DNA of 64,000 bases. It comes from Colwellia sp. (GTDB lineage Bacteria > Pseudomonadota > Gammaproteobacteria > Enterobacterales > Alteromonadaceae). The notes under the pieces were generated by a model. It searched no databases and was not told the DNA's origin. It saw nothing but the letters and a program-made list of their open reading frames with translations. Location of the stretch: positions 1-64,000 of the forward strand of contig JABSOY010000018.1 in assembly GCA_013215385.1 (NCBI GenBank), given 5' to 3'. Within the stretch, counting starts at the first letter, position 1, and the number at the start of each line of letters is the position of its first letter. A program made the translations under genes and the position numbers. Positions 8,702 through 17,130 of the stretch are shown piece by piece.

Positions 8702-9730
8702 TTAAACGATTAGTTCTTTCCTATATTCTGTCCCTTGAGTTAATAAGGCCCAGGCAGTTCGAACGTTTTTATTTGCCAGTGCTACGGCTGCTTTACCATA
8801 ACCTGCACGTTCGATTAAATTGACTAACCACACATCTTTTTTTGTGGTAACTGATTTCATACGATGAACGTATGAGCGAGCACCTTGTATTAATACCGAC
8901 CTGAGCCGTTTATTGGCAACGAATTTACTGATACCCATCAAACTCGCTTTGCCACCGCTACTGTGTTGCTTTGGTGTTAAGCCAATATAGGCAGAGAACT
9001 CTCGACCATTTTTAAACGCTTCGCCTGTACCTAATGTAGAAAATAACAAGATTGCACTGATTGGCCCAACACCTTCCATGTTAGTGAGGTTCGAACAAGC
9101 TGCGTTGTTTTTCACTAAGTGTTTAACTTGTTCATCCAATAATGTCACATCATCACGAAGGTTGAGTAAACGTTGGTACATGAGATTAAGTGTGGCCCTG
9201 AACATATCGGGTACATCGTTTTCGCCGTCTTCCAAAATGTCTGGTATGTTTTTAAAAAGAGAAGCGAAACCTTTGGGGATAAACACGCCAAATTCCATCA
9301 ACAAGCCACGAATGTGATTTGATAAGCAGGTTTTATTTTGCACCAGCAGTTCTCTGGAACGTTGGATAGACTGCATACCTTGCTGCTCAAGTTCTTTCAG
9401 TGGTGCTTCTTTAACGTTTGGTCTGTTCGCTGCTTCAGCGACAGCGAGTGCATCGTTCTTATCTGTTTTGTGACCTTGGCGAAATGATGAAACAACCTTT
9501 GCTGGTAGTATTTTAACCTGGTGCCCATAGCTTCTTGCGGCTCTAGCCCAATGATGTGCGGTTGAGCAAGCTTCGAACGCAACAAGGCTTATAGGTTGTT
9601 TAGCCAGAAACTCGGCGAACTTTGTTCTAGGAAGCTCTTTGTTTGTTAGTTCTTTATTTAAAGGCGAAAGAACAGAAACTTGAATAACATTTTTGGCTAA
9701 ATCTACGCCAATAGTATTAACTTTGTTCAT
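8702..9730 (-). CDS. IS110 family transposase
   Basis: The 342-residue protein has an N-terminal RuvC-like DEDD domain (IGVDLAKNVIQVSV with the first Asp at residue 9, and KTDKNDALAVAEA near residue 95). The C-terminal transposase_20 domain carries the serine region (MEGVGPISAILL, FSAYIGLTPKQHSSGGKASLMGISK). The length is normal for the family and the frame is intact, so it may be active. It catalyses RNA-guided, circle-intermediate transposition without the usual target duplication. The ATG at 9730 begins MNKVNTIGVDLAK, as the family does. Confidence 0.93.
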   Translation of the reverse strand: MNKVNTIGVDLAKNVIQVSVLSPLNKELTNKELPRTKFAEFLAKQPISLVAFEACSTAHHWARAARSYGHQVKILPAKVVSSFRQGHKTDKNDALAVAEAANRPNVKEAPLKELEQQGMQSIQRSRELLVQNKTCLSNHIRGLLMEFGVFIPKGFASLFKNIPDILEDGENDVPDMFRATLNLMYQRLLNLRDDVTLLDEQVKHLVKNNAACSNLTNMEGVGPISAILLFSTLGTGEAFKNGREFSAYIGLTPKQHSSGGKASLMGISKFVANKRLRSVLIQGARSYVHRMKSVTTKKDVWLVNLIERAGYGKAAVALANKNVRTAWALLTQGTEYRKELIV

Positions 9731-9784
9731 GTATGGATCCTTAATTTGTGTTTGGTAGACACTAATAAACCTAGCTCATAGGTT

Positions 9785-9797
9785 GGAGGAGTCCATA
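9785..9797 (-). repeat. Right subterminal inverted repeat of the IS
   Basis: GGAGGAGTCCATA is the exact inverted match to 8457-8469, 55 bases upstream of the transposase start. Confidence 0.85.
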
Positions 9798-9800
9798 CAT

Positions 9801-9880
9801 TGTGGCAGCTAGTGACCTTAGAACAATGAAAACTGGTAGTTTTTCCTCACCAAAAGCTAACGTCCAAAAAGTGTGCAAAG
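9801..9880 (+). repeat. Dispersed intergenic repeat, module A, interrupted by the IS
   Basis: It starts TGTGGCAGCTAGTGACCTTA directly at the right end of the IS and continues as module A. The IS has therefore split a repeat copy. The interval 9881-10221 holds no gene that I can support. Confidence 0.75.
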
Positions 9881-10221
9881 GGGAAACGCAATATCAACGC
9901 TTCCCCTCATCGCTAAAATCAGATATTTAGCTACGCCATAACTTGGAAAGTCTAGGTGCTTAAAATCAGAGGTATGAGAGCATAATATCACTAACACTTG
10001 TGCGATATTTCTTTCGAAAACAGTAGGGTGGTTAAAGCTTATTTTACCTCAGCAACCGTACTGTAATTTAATATTATGTGTCGATGGTTTTTACACATTA
10101 GACGAGTGATTAAAACGCAAGTAAATAAGGCGTTGTTTTTAAACGAAAAGATTGTTTCGGCATAAATTTTGCCATGTTATAAGTACCTGCGTTTATTAAT
10201 AATTAAAATAATAGGATAATT

Positions 10222-10935
10222 ATGAATTTTAAATTAATCTATTCGGTCATAGCGTTGACCGCAATCATTTTTGCTTCTTTTACGCATGCGACGATCATTA
10301 CAGCTGGGTCACTGTCACACGACACGGGCACGGATGTGGTGTCTGACTCTTTAGGACTAGACTGGCATGTGTTGGATTACAATAACAAAAAATTTGGTGA
10401 CGGCTCCATCGCTACTTTGGTAAATACCCGCTTAGCAGTAGGTGGTGATCTATTCGGTTGGGAAATAGCGACACAGGCAAATTATTATCAAATGTTGAAG
10501 AATGCAGGGGGTACTGGCATCAGTGCTGACCTCCTCGATAGTAATACTACATCAAACGTCTATACATCAGTCAATATGAATAATAGTACATCATGGTTTG
10601 ACATGTTTAAGTTAGGCCAGGGTTGGACGATTTATGACGGGCACACCGACTATTTTCTAGTAAACCAAAGCAACAGCGAAGTTTTTTTAGAAAAAAACAT
10701 TCGATGGAGCTATTTGAATACCAGCGTGCAGATCATACAAAATTACGGCTATAATGGCGCAAGATTTTATAACTATGGTAACAAGAATAGGATGAATATA
10801 GTTCTGAGCCGCGGTGCAGTTCGTACACCTGTTATACCTGCTACATTTACCGTGCCTGAACCTGCTACATTTTCTATATTTGCATTAGGGATGATTGGTT
10901 TATCATTACGTCGATTTAAGAAAAAATCTAAATAA
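10222..10935 (+). CDS. PEP-CTERM sorting domain protein of unknown function
   Basis: The exported 237-residue protein has a signal peptide cut near residue 23 (THA|TI). An unrecognised middle region contains LGLDWHVLDYN, GDLFGWEIATQANYYQML and NIVLSRGAVR; the WEIAT/short-repeat pattern is common in PEP-CTERM proteins. Residues about 212-237 are VPEPATFSIFALGMIGLSLR followed by RFKKKSK. An AGGATAATT ribosome binding site precedes the ATG. An incomplete reverse-transcriptase gene lies immediately downstream on the other strand, as it does beside the PEP-CTERM remnant at 45958. Confidence 0.82.
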   Translation: MNFKLIYSVIALTAIIFASFTHATIITAGSLSHDTGTDVVSDSLGLDWHVLDYNNKKFGDGSIATLVNTRLAVGGDLFGWEIATQANYYQMLKNAGGTGISADLLDSNTTSNVYTSVNMNNSTSWFDMFKLGQGWTIYDGHTDYFLVNQSNSEVFLEKNIRWSYLNTSVQIIQNYGYNGARFYNYGNKNRMNIVLSRGAVRTPVIPATFTVPEPATFSIFALGMIGLSLRRFKKKSK

Positions 10936-10941
10936 GTAAGT

Positions 10942-11299
10942 TTATTTATTCAAATTAATTATTAACGAAGCTATACCTGAATAAACTCATGTAACCCAAT
11001 GTTGTCGATAATCATCAAGGAGCATTTGCCAGTTTGGTAGATGCTGTTTTTGCACATAAGGCGGCGTTATTCGACGAATGTGATTTTCTAATGTTCGTTT
11101 TGACATTGTTATTTTTTCTTCACCAATCTGATAACCTAAAAGGTCGAGCCATTTTCTATTATACCGATAGTCGTTTATCAGTGGGTTGCTTAACCGTTTT
11201 ACATATAGTGATAATTTATCAAGTAATATTTCGTGATTTATTGATTCATAATACGCTTTAACATCGGTTCGAAATACAAACGTATTGTTGTTTACGTTA
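10942..11299 (-). pseudogene. Remnant of a group II-intron-like reverse transcriptase gene
   Basis: The minus strand reads FRTDVKAYYESINHEILLDK (the RT-2-like FRTDVK block), then after an internal loss of the palm domain WLDLLGYQIGEEKITMSK, TLENHIRR and NWQMLLDDYRQHW. The usual YADD block is missing, so it cannot be active. A codon that is TGG in the second copy at 46075 is TGA here (10987-10989). The family is the bacterial reverse transcriptases with a DFLGY-type tail. The assignment rests on these motifs. Confidence 0.7.
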
Positions 11300-11815
11300 C
11301 CTTATAAATGACGTTGTATCTGTGTAACAGTAGGGTTGAAGTGGTCAAGTGAAATTGGTCTTAATATCAAAGGTGTCGTAGTATAAAATGCCAAGCACGC
11401 ACTTCAAACGGAATCAAAATAGTTTTAGGGTTCTGCAAGTTAACTCTACAAATAAAAATTAAGTACAAAAAAATAAGCGTAACTCTCATGGTATTTATTA
11501 CTTGGATGATGACAAGTATATAAACGACAACTAAATTGAGGTGGAAATAAATGATGCTAAATCTGCTTTATCCATTCGTATTGTTGCATGTGAAGTAGCT
11601 GCATTGGCGTAAATAGAATACGATGTTTTGGGGCATCACAAGAATTCCTAGGGGGGGTGTAACGCCCTTGCGACGGCAAGAAAATAAAGGTCCCAAAATT
11701 TGTTTATTCTGGCTGTGTACTTATTTTGTTACATGTTGTTATTGGTCGTACTCGAAAAAATGATGAAAAACTTCACAGAGTTACATAATATACATCAATA
11801 ATAATATGGAGATCT
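11300..11815 (+). other. Non-coding interval without recognised features
   Basis: Frames in both directions are short and broken. A run of seven G at about 11651 is the only striking local feature. The end of the interval carries the GGAG ribosome binding site of the M16 gene. Confidence 0.5.
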
Positions 11816-14737
11816 ATGATGAAAAAGAAATATTTAGTGGCTGCTATAGCTGCAAGTTTAACGTTATCTGCCTGCATGGCGACCAGTGGCAGTAAAAATT
11901 CAACATCGGGAATGGCGGCTAATCCTGACGCTAGTATGTCTAAGCCTTCAGCCCAAAATAGTGCCAATAAAGTTTTTAGCCAAAAATACTTGTTTAAAGA
12001 GTTAGCTAATGGCTTACGGGTATTAGTAGTGAAAACAGACTATCCAGATCTTGTTTCGGTACAAATTCCGGTATCTGTAGGTTCTCGTGATGAAAATGAA
12101 GTAGGTAAAACAGGCTTTGCACATTTCTTTGAACATATGATGTTTAAAGGTTCAGACAAATTTCCACAAGATGTTTATTCAGATTTATTTAAAAATGCTG
12201 GTGTCGATAATGGTGCTTACACAACCAATGATTACACCAATTATCATTTAGACTTTTCTAAAGCACACTTAGATAAAGTATTAGAGATTCAAGCGGATCA
12301 CTTTCAAAATCTTACATACACAGATGCACAATTTAAAACCGAAGCATTAACGGTAAAAGGCGAATATTTAAAGAACAATGCTAGCCCAACACGTAAGTTA
12401 TTAGCCGCAGTTCGAAAAGAAGCATACGATACTCATACCTATGAACATACCACCATGGGCTTCTTTGAAGATGTAGAAGCTATGCCTGACCAAATTGCTT
12501 ATGGTGAAAAGTTCTTTGCCCAGTTTTATAAACCAGAATATGTTTCTTTAGTGATTGTCGGGGATGTTGACCCTGCAGCGACAATGGCGATGGTTGAAAA
12601 GCATTGGGGTAGTTGGCAAAAAGGTGATTTTGTTAGTGAGATTACACCAGAGCCAAAGCAAGAAGCTGCGAAATATGTACATGAAAAGTTTGATGGTTTA
12701 CCGGGCCATTGGTTATTAGTTTCTTATAAAGGTTCTGATTGGCAACCGAAGAAAAAAGATCGCGCCGCTTTAGATTTAATTTCTGAATTATACTTTTCAA
12801 ATAACTCAGCCTTGTATCAAGAGCTAGTGGTAGACAAGCAGTTGGCGAGCCAAATGTTTAATTACAATCCTGAAACAAAAGATGCCGGTTTACGCCACGT
12901 ATTCATCAAAGTGAATGATGAAAAAGATTTAGCGATCGTGCGCGATGCTGTCAATAGTACTTATGCGCAAGCACGTACCGAACTTGTTTCAGCCGAAAAA
13001 CTTAATAACTTAAAATCTAATTTAAAATATAGTTTTGTTAATAGCTTAGATTCTTCAGAGTCTATCGCTGCAACACTTGCCAGTTATATGCACTTTGATC
13101 GCGATCCAGAAACGATTAACCATCTATATAATAGTTTTGACAATGTTTCAGCAGAAGACATCAAACGTATCGCCAATAAATATTTTGTTGATGAAAACCG
13201 CACCACGGTAACATTATCTGCATTAGATGAAATTGCTGACTTCGCACAAGAAGTTGACTTAAATGGCGCGGTGGCAAAAATTGAAATGAAAAAGGCCAAC
13301 CCTAGTGCTCCGCTGTTTACGGTATTAGATAATACCAATGACTCACCGTTAATTGATGTTAATTTCTTATTTTATACCGGGGCAGCAGCAGATCCTGCCG
13401 GTAAGAAAGGCGTAGCAGCATTAACCGCACGTATGTTAACCCAAGGTGGTTCACAAACGCGTAGCTATAAAGATATTCAGAAGGGATTATACCCTTTAGC
13501 CGGACGATTCTCGTCTCAGCTTGATAAAGAAATGATGTCGTTTACCGGTCGTGTTCACAAAGACAATGCCGGGCAGTGGTATCAACTTATTAGTGACCAA
13601 TTATTGAATCCTGGCTGGCGTGAAGATGATTTTAAGCGGCTGAAGAAAGAGTTAATTGATGGCATTAAATCAGGTATTAAATCGTCTAATGATGAAGAAT
13701 TAGGTAAAGAGGTGCTTTATAGCAAACTTTATCAGGGTCATGTTTATGAAAACTTCAACAGTGGTGATTTGTCTGATTTAGCAACAATCACCATTGACGA
13801 TGTTAAAGCTTTCTATAATAGCCAACTTACCCAAGCTAAATTAAATGTAGGTATTACCGGCGCTATGCCTAGTGCTTTAAAAGCACAGTTAATGACTGAC
13901 TTTACGGCTTTGCCTATAGGTGATGAAAAACGTTTAACTATTGCTAAAGCGCCTGTTTTAAAAGGGCATCATGCGACCATTATAGAAAAGAATGCGCAAT
14001 CAACGGCGGTATCTTTTGGTTTTCCAATCGATACTATTCGCAGTGACAAAGACTGGGCAGCGCTTTGGTTAGTGCGTTCATACTTTGGTGAACATCGTAG
14101 TTCTAACAGCTACTTGTATAAACAAATTCGCCAAGCGCGTGGTATGAACTATGGTGATTATTCTTATATTGAATATTTTCCACGTGGTATGTACCAAACT
14201 AAACCTGACGCCAACTTAGGCCGTTCAAGCCAAATTTTCCAAGTTTGGTTACGTCCGTTACGTTCAAATAATGATGCGCATTTCGCAACGCGTGCTGCTT
14301 TGTTTGAATTAGACAAATTGATTGAAAATGGTATGAGTGAAAAAGATTTTCAGTCAACACGTAATTATTTAACTAACTATGCACCGCAATTGGTGGCTAG
14401 CCAAGACCAGCAGTTAGGTTATGCACTTGATAGTGCGTTTTATCAAACAGAAGAGTTTGTTAAGTACGTACGTGAGCAGTTTAAAAAGCTAACCTTAGCT
14501 GACGTGAATCGTGTTATTTATGAAAACTTACAAACAGATGATATTCATTATGTTTTCATTTCAGGCGATGGTAAAGATATGAAGCAACGTTTGTTGTCTG
14601 AACAAGTATCACCGCTAACATATAATAGCGACAAACCTGCAGAGCTTTTAGCGACCGATAAAATAATCGAAAGCTATAAGTTAACGCTACCATCGAAAAA
14701 TGTTGAAGTTATTGCGGTAGATAAGGTATTTGAATAA
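11816..14737 (+). CDS. M16 family zinc metallopeptidase, lipoprotein
   Basis: The 973-residue protein has a lipoprotein signal with lipobox LSAC (Cys20), so it is predicted to be membrane-anchored in the periplasm. HFFEH at 103-107 is the inverted zinc motif HxxEH, and Glu183 (KGEYLKN), 76 residues later, is the third ligand. Two M16 halves follow: an active N-terminal pair and an inactive C-terminal pair starting near residue 500 (PLIDVNFLFYTGAAADP). It probably degrades peptides in the periplasm. The ATG has a GGAG site and a strong terminator follows. It is a single-gene unit. Another M16 lipoprotein lies at 37949. Confidence 0.92.
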   Translation: MMKKKYLVAAIAASLTLSACMATSGSKNSTSGMAANPDASMSKPSAQNSANKVFSQKYLFKELANGLRVLVVKTDYPDLVSVQIPVSVGSRDENEVGKTGFAHFFEHMMFKGSDKFPQDVYSDLFKNAGVDNGAYTTNDYTNYHLDFSKAHLDKVLEIQADHFQNLTYTDAQFKTEALTVKGEYLKNNASPTRKLLAAVRKEAYDTHTYEHTTMGFFEDVEAMPDQIAYGEKFFAQFYKPEYVSLVIVGDVDPAATMAMVEKHWGSWQKGDFVSEITPEPKQEAAKYVHEKFDGLPGHWLLVSYKGSDWQPKKKDRAALDLISELYFSNNSALYQELVVDKQLASQMFNYNPETKDAGLRHVFIKVNDEKDLAIVRDAVNSTYAQARTELVSAEKLNNLKSNLKYSFVNSLDSSESIAATLASYMHFDRDPETINHLYNSFDNVSAEDIKRIANKYFVDENRTTVTLSALDEIADFAQEVDLNGAVAKIEMKKANPSAPLFTVLDNTNDSPLIDVNFLFYTGAAADPAGKKGVAALTARMLTQGGSQTRSYKDIQKGLYPLAGRFSSQLDKEMMSFTGRVHKDNAGQWYQLISDQLLNPGWREDDFKRLKKELIDGIKSGIKSSNDEELGKEVLYSKLYQGHVYENFNSGDLSDLATITIDDVKAFYNSQLTQAKLNVGITGAMPSALKAQLMTDFTALPIGDEKRLTIAKAPVLKGHHATIIEKNAQSTAVSFGFPIDTIRSDKDWAALWLVRSYFGEHRSSNSYLYKQIRQARGMNYGDYSYIEYFPRGMYQTKPDANLGRSSQIFQVWLRPLRSNNDAHFATRAALFELDKLIENGMSEKDFQSTRNYLTNYAPQLVASQDQQLGYALDSAFYQTEEFVKYVREQFKKLTLADVNRVIYENLQTDDIHYVFISGDGKDMKQRLLSEQVSPLTYNSDKPAELLATDKIIESYKLTLPSKNVEVIAVDKVFE

Positions 14738-14786
14738 GGTTTTTAAATAAAGCGCAATTATAGCTTATTATTGAATCGACCTTGAT

Positions 14787-14815
14787 AAAACACCACGCTC
14801 GCGTGGTGTTTTTTA
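14787..14815 (+). terminator. Rho-independent terminator of the M16 gene
   Basis: AACACCACG and CGTGGTGTT form a perfect stem around CTCG, followed by a T run. Confidence 0.9.
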
Positions 14816-14892
14816 TTGAGCATAAAAGATAATTTAAAGGGTAAGAAGTGAGGCTGGATAAATTCAATTAGTAAGCTTACTTTTCTATAGAT

Positions 14893-15825
14893 TCAAACAA
14901 ACCTTGCTTTAAATGCTGATGGGGTTAACCCAATAATCTTAATAAAAACCTTCCGAAAACTATTTACGTCGTCATAGCCTATATTCAGGGCTATTTGCTC
15001 AAAACTCTGCGTGGTCGACTCTAGTAATTCACATGCTTTTTGCACCCTAACTTTTTGAATATATTGTACCGGCTTCATGGTTGTGGCACTGGTAAATTTA
15101 CGGAGAAATGTTCGTTCACCCATGTAGGCTAAAGCGGCTAATGTAGAGATGTTAAGAGGTTGATTATGATTTGCTTGTATATGGTGCTGAACTTGTAATA
15201 TTTGCTGATTTCCATGGTTAAACTTTGGCGTAAAACTGCCATAGTAGCGCTGCTCTCTTTTACCGGTATCAACAATAAGGTATTTTCCAAGCGTACGCAT
15301 AATGTGAGGCTTAGTGAATTGTGCAACAATTTCTAGCCCTAAATCTATCCATGACATCAGACCGCCTGCACTAATTATGTCTCCGTCGTTAATCAGTAAA
15401 CTCTCTATTTTTAGGGTTACCTTAGGATATCGTTCATTAAATTTGTCTGCTAGCTGCCAGTGGGTAGTCGCTGCTCTATTATCTAACAGGCCTGTTTCGG
15501 CCAATATAAAGGCACCAGCACAGGCTGAACACAATATTGCCCCCCTTTGATGAGCCTTATTGATAAATGCCAATAACTGCTCTGGCGGGGCATTGTGATA
15601 ACTACCATCTAAGTTGGGAGGAAGAATTACAACATCACTTTGACTGACACTTTCTAATTCTTTATTAGGCTTAACGACCTGAACGTCAAACTTTATATCA
15701 AGATTATTATCTATAACTATCTGATTAGATAATAAAAGCATCTCTTTTAGTCCATGAACTGAACTCTGTAGGGCATTAGGATAGTCGATGATGACTACAT
15801 GAATAACTTTTGTTGGTTTTGTCAT
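14893..15825 (-). CDS. GlxA family transcriptional regulator (DJ-1/PfpI domain plus AraC HTH)
   Basis: This is a 310-residue cytoplasmic regulator. Residues 5-180 form a DJ-1/PfpI-like amidase domain with the elbow CSACAGAF (Cys99 and Cys102) and GGLMSWIDLG. Residues about 215-310 form an AraC-type double helix-turn-helix (LAALAYMGERTFLRKF; EQIALNIGYDDVNSFRKVF). ATG 15825 is chosen over the TTG at 15846. It is divergent from the isochorismatase gene, with about 100 bases between them, and probably controls it. The effector is unknown. Confidence 0.88.
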   Translation of the reverse strand: MTKPTKVIHVVIIDYPNALQSSVHGLKEMLLLSNQIVIDNNLDIKFDVQVVKPNKELESVSQSDVVILPPNLDGSYHNAPPEQLLAFINKAHQRGAILCSACAGAFILAETGLLDNRAATTHWQLADKFNERYPKVTLKIESLLINDGDIISAGGLMSWIDLGLEIVAQFTKPHIMRTLGKYLIVDTGKREQRYYGSFTPKFNHGNQQILQVQHHIQANHNQPLNISTLAALAYMGERTFLRKFTSATTMKPVQYIQKVRVQKACELLESTTQSFEQIALNIGYDDVNSFRKVFIKIIGLTPSAFKARFV

Positions 15826-15924
15826 TTTTGAACTGGTTTGTGGCAATTACGCCATATGCGTGAGTGATGAGTATTTTGCATAATAGCCTTAACAAAACAT
15901 TGAAACAACTTAAGAGAGATTACT

Positions 15925-16488
15925 ATGTCACCTACTGCTTTATTATTAATTGATTTTCAAAACGACTATTACTCAACTTACGCAGGTGCCAAATGGGCAT
16001 TATCAGGTATTGATACTGCCGCATCGAATGCAGCCATTTTGTTAGCTGAATTTCGAAAACAAGGCTTGCCAGTAATTCATGTTCGTCATGAGTTTCCAAC
16101 CAATGATGCACCATTTTTCTTACCCGAATCTGCCGGCGCTAAAATTCATCATAGCGTAGCACCGATTGACGTAGAGCCCGTTGTACTTAAGCATCAAATT
16201 AATAGCTTTCGAGATACAGAGTTACACCAAATCCTCACTAACTTGAAGGTAGGTAAGTTAGTTATTGCGGGGGCAATGAGCCATATGTGTATTGATGCTG
16301 TTACTCGTGCAGCAGTGGACTTTGGTTATGAGTGTAATGTTGCACATGATGCTTGTGCAACATTAGATCTTGAGTTTAATGGTGAAACGGTACCAGCTAA
16401 ACATGTTCACAATGCGTTTATGGCAGCGTTGAGTTTTGGATATAGTCATGTGGATAGCACAGATAATTTATTAAAATTAGTTCGTTAG
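15925..16488 (+). CDS. Cysteine hydrolase of the isochorismatase family
   Basis: The 187-residue protein has the complete catalytic triad of the family: Asp10 (LLIDFQNDY), Lys89 (VVLKHQINSF) and Cys122 (GAMSHMCIDA). The members hydrolyse amides or ethers of small molecules; the substrate is not predictable. An AGAGAG ribosome binding site precedes the ATG. Its divergent GlxA-type regulator suggests induction by a small molecule, as in many such pairs. A SnoaL-like gene follows 93 bases downstream. Confidence 0.9.
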   Translation: MSPTALLLIDFQNDYYSTYAGAKWALSGIDTAASNAAILLAEFRKQGLPVIHVRHEFPTNDAPFFLPESAGAKIHHSVAPIDVEPVVLKHQINSFRDTELHQILTNLKVGKLVIAGAMSHMCIDAVTRAAVDFGYECNVAHDACATLDLEFNGETVPAKHVHNAFMAALSFGYSHVDSTDNLLKLVR

Positions 16489-16581
16489 GAATAATCGGCT
16501 TACCACATATTTAAGCCTTGTGGCAGGCAATGCCTTAAAGTTCTTAATCCAAGCACTTATTTACAATTTAGGAAATATATT

Positions 16582-16962
16582 ATGTTAACCAACGACAGTA
16601 ACGACACTTTATTACAAGCGGTAAAACTGGCAAGTGACAAATGGCAATCCGCATTTAATCGTGGCGATTATGCTGAGTGCTCAGAACAATATGAAAATAA
16701 TGCCGAGATGAATGTTGAGCCATTTGGGCAATACATAGGTAAAGAGGCAATAAAAGTATTTTGGAAAAAGTTAGTTGAAGATGGTTTTAGTGATGTGGAG
16801 TATTTAAAGCCAGACATCAAAGTGATTGATGAAACGAGTGCTATGTTAACTTCTGGTTGGAAAATGAATAAAGCGGCTGGCACTATTTCTAAAGAGTTAT
16901 GGGTACTTCAAAAGGATGGTAGTGCAAAGTTAAGAGTAGACAATTTTGAAGTAAACTCATAA
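16582..16962 (+). CDS. SnoaL-like/DUF4440 family protein
   Basis: The 126-residue protein has the NTF2-fold pattern: WQSAFNRGDYAECSEQYENN, then FGQYIGKEAIKVFWKKLVED and ELWVLQKDGSAKLRVDNFEV. Members bind or isomerise small molecules, or serve as ketosteroid-isomerase-like folds. No catalytic residue is certain here. TTTAGGAAATATATT gives a usable ribosome binding site. It probably belongs to the same transcription unit as the isochorismatase. Confidence 0.7.
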   Translation: MLTNDSNDTLLQAVKLASDKWQSAFNRGDYAECSEQYENNAEMNVEPFGQYIGKEAIKVFWKKLVEDGFSDVEYLKPDIKVIDETSAMLTSGWKMNKAAGTISKELWVLQKDGSAKLRVDNFEVNS

Positions 16963-17052
16963 TTGATGTTAACACTTAGCTAGTTTTAATTTTGATAACG
17001 AAGATTCAGCATTAATAGAGGTTTACTGATTAGCTCACCGATAATAAAGTTT

Positions 17053-17095
17053 CAATATTTACATCAAAAAACTAAGTTTAATGATGTAAATATTG
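17053..17095. terminator. Long inverted repeat between convergent genes, likely bidirectional terminator
   Basis: CAATATTTACATCA and its exact complement (14 bp) enclose 15 bases. A T-rich tract follows on the plus side. It lies between the convergent ends of the SnoaL-like and FdhF-like genes. Confidence 0.6.
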
Positions 17096-17130
17096 GTTGG
17101 TTTTTGTTTCATTGAGATACTCGGTTTTAT

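Larger units (their letters stand above)
8455..9800 (-). mobile_element. IS110 family insertion sequence, IS1111 group
   Basis: The element holds one DEDD-type transposase gene on the minus strand. It carries short inverted repeats near its ends (TATGGACTCCTCC at 8457-8469 and its complement at 9785-9797). There are about 67 bases before the transposase and about 245 bases after it. A long non-coding part downstream of the gene and subterminal inverted repeats are features of the IS1111 group. Removing the element joins TCTCGAATGT to TGTGGCAGC with one shared TGT. That matches the intact repeat at 1987. The exact ends are uncertain by a few bases. Confidence 0.85.

Noticed and set aside
11034-11261. 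Plus-strand 75-codon ORF after the PEP-CTERM gene
   Set aside because: The opposite strand carries the recognisable reverse transcriptase remnant.
10222-11299. Diversity-generating retroelement (PEP-CTERM target plus reverse transcriptase)
   Set aside because: The RT is a remnant without its catalytic block, and no template/variable repeat pair with adenine-specific differences was seen near the PEP-CTERM gene.
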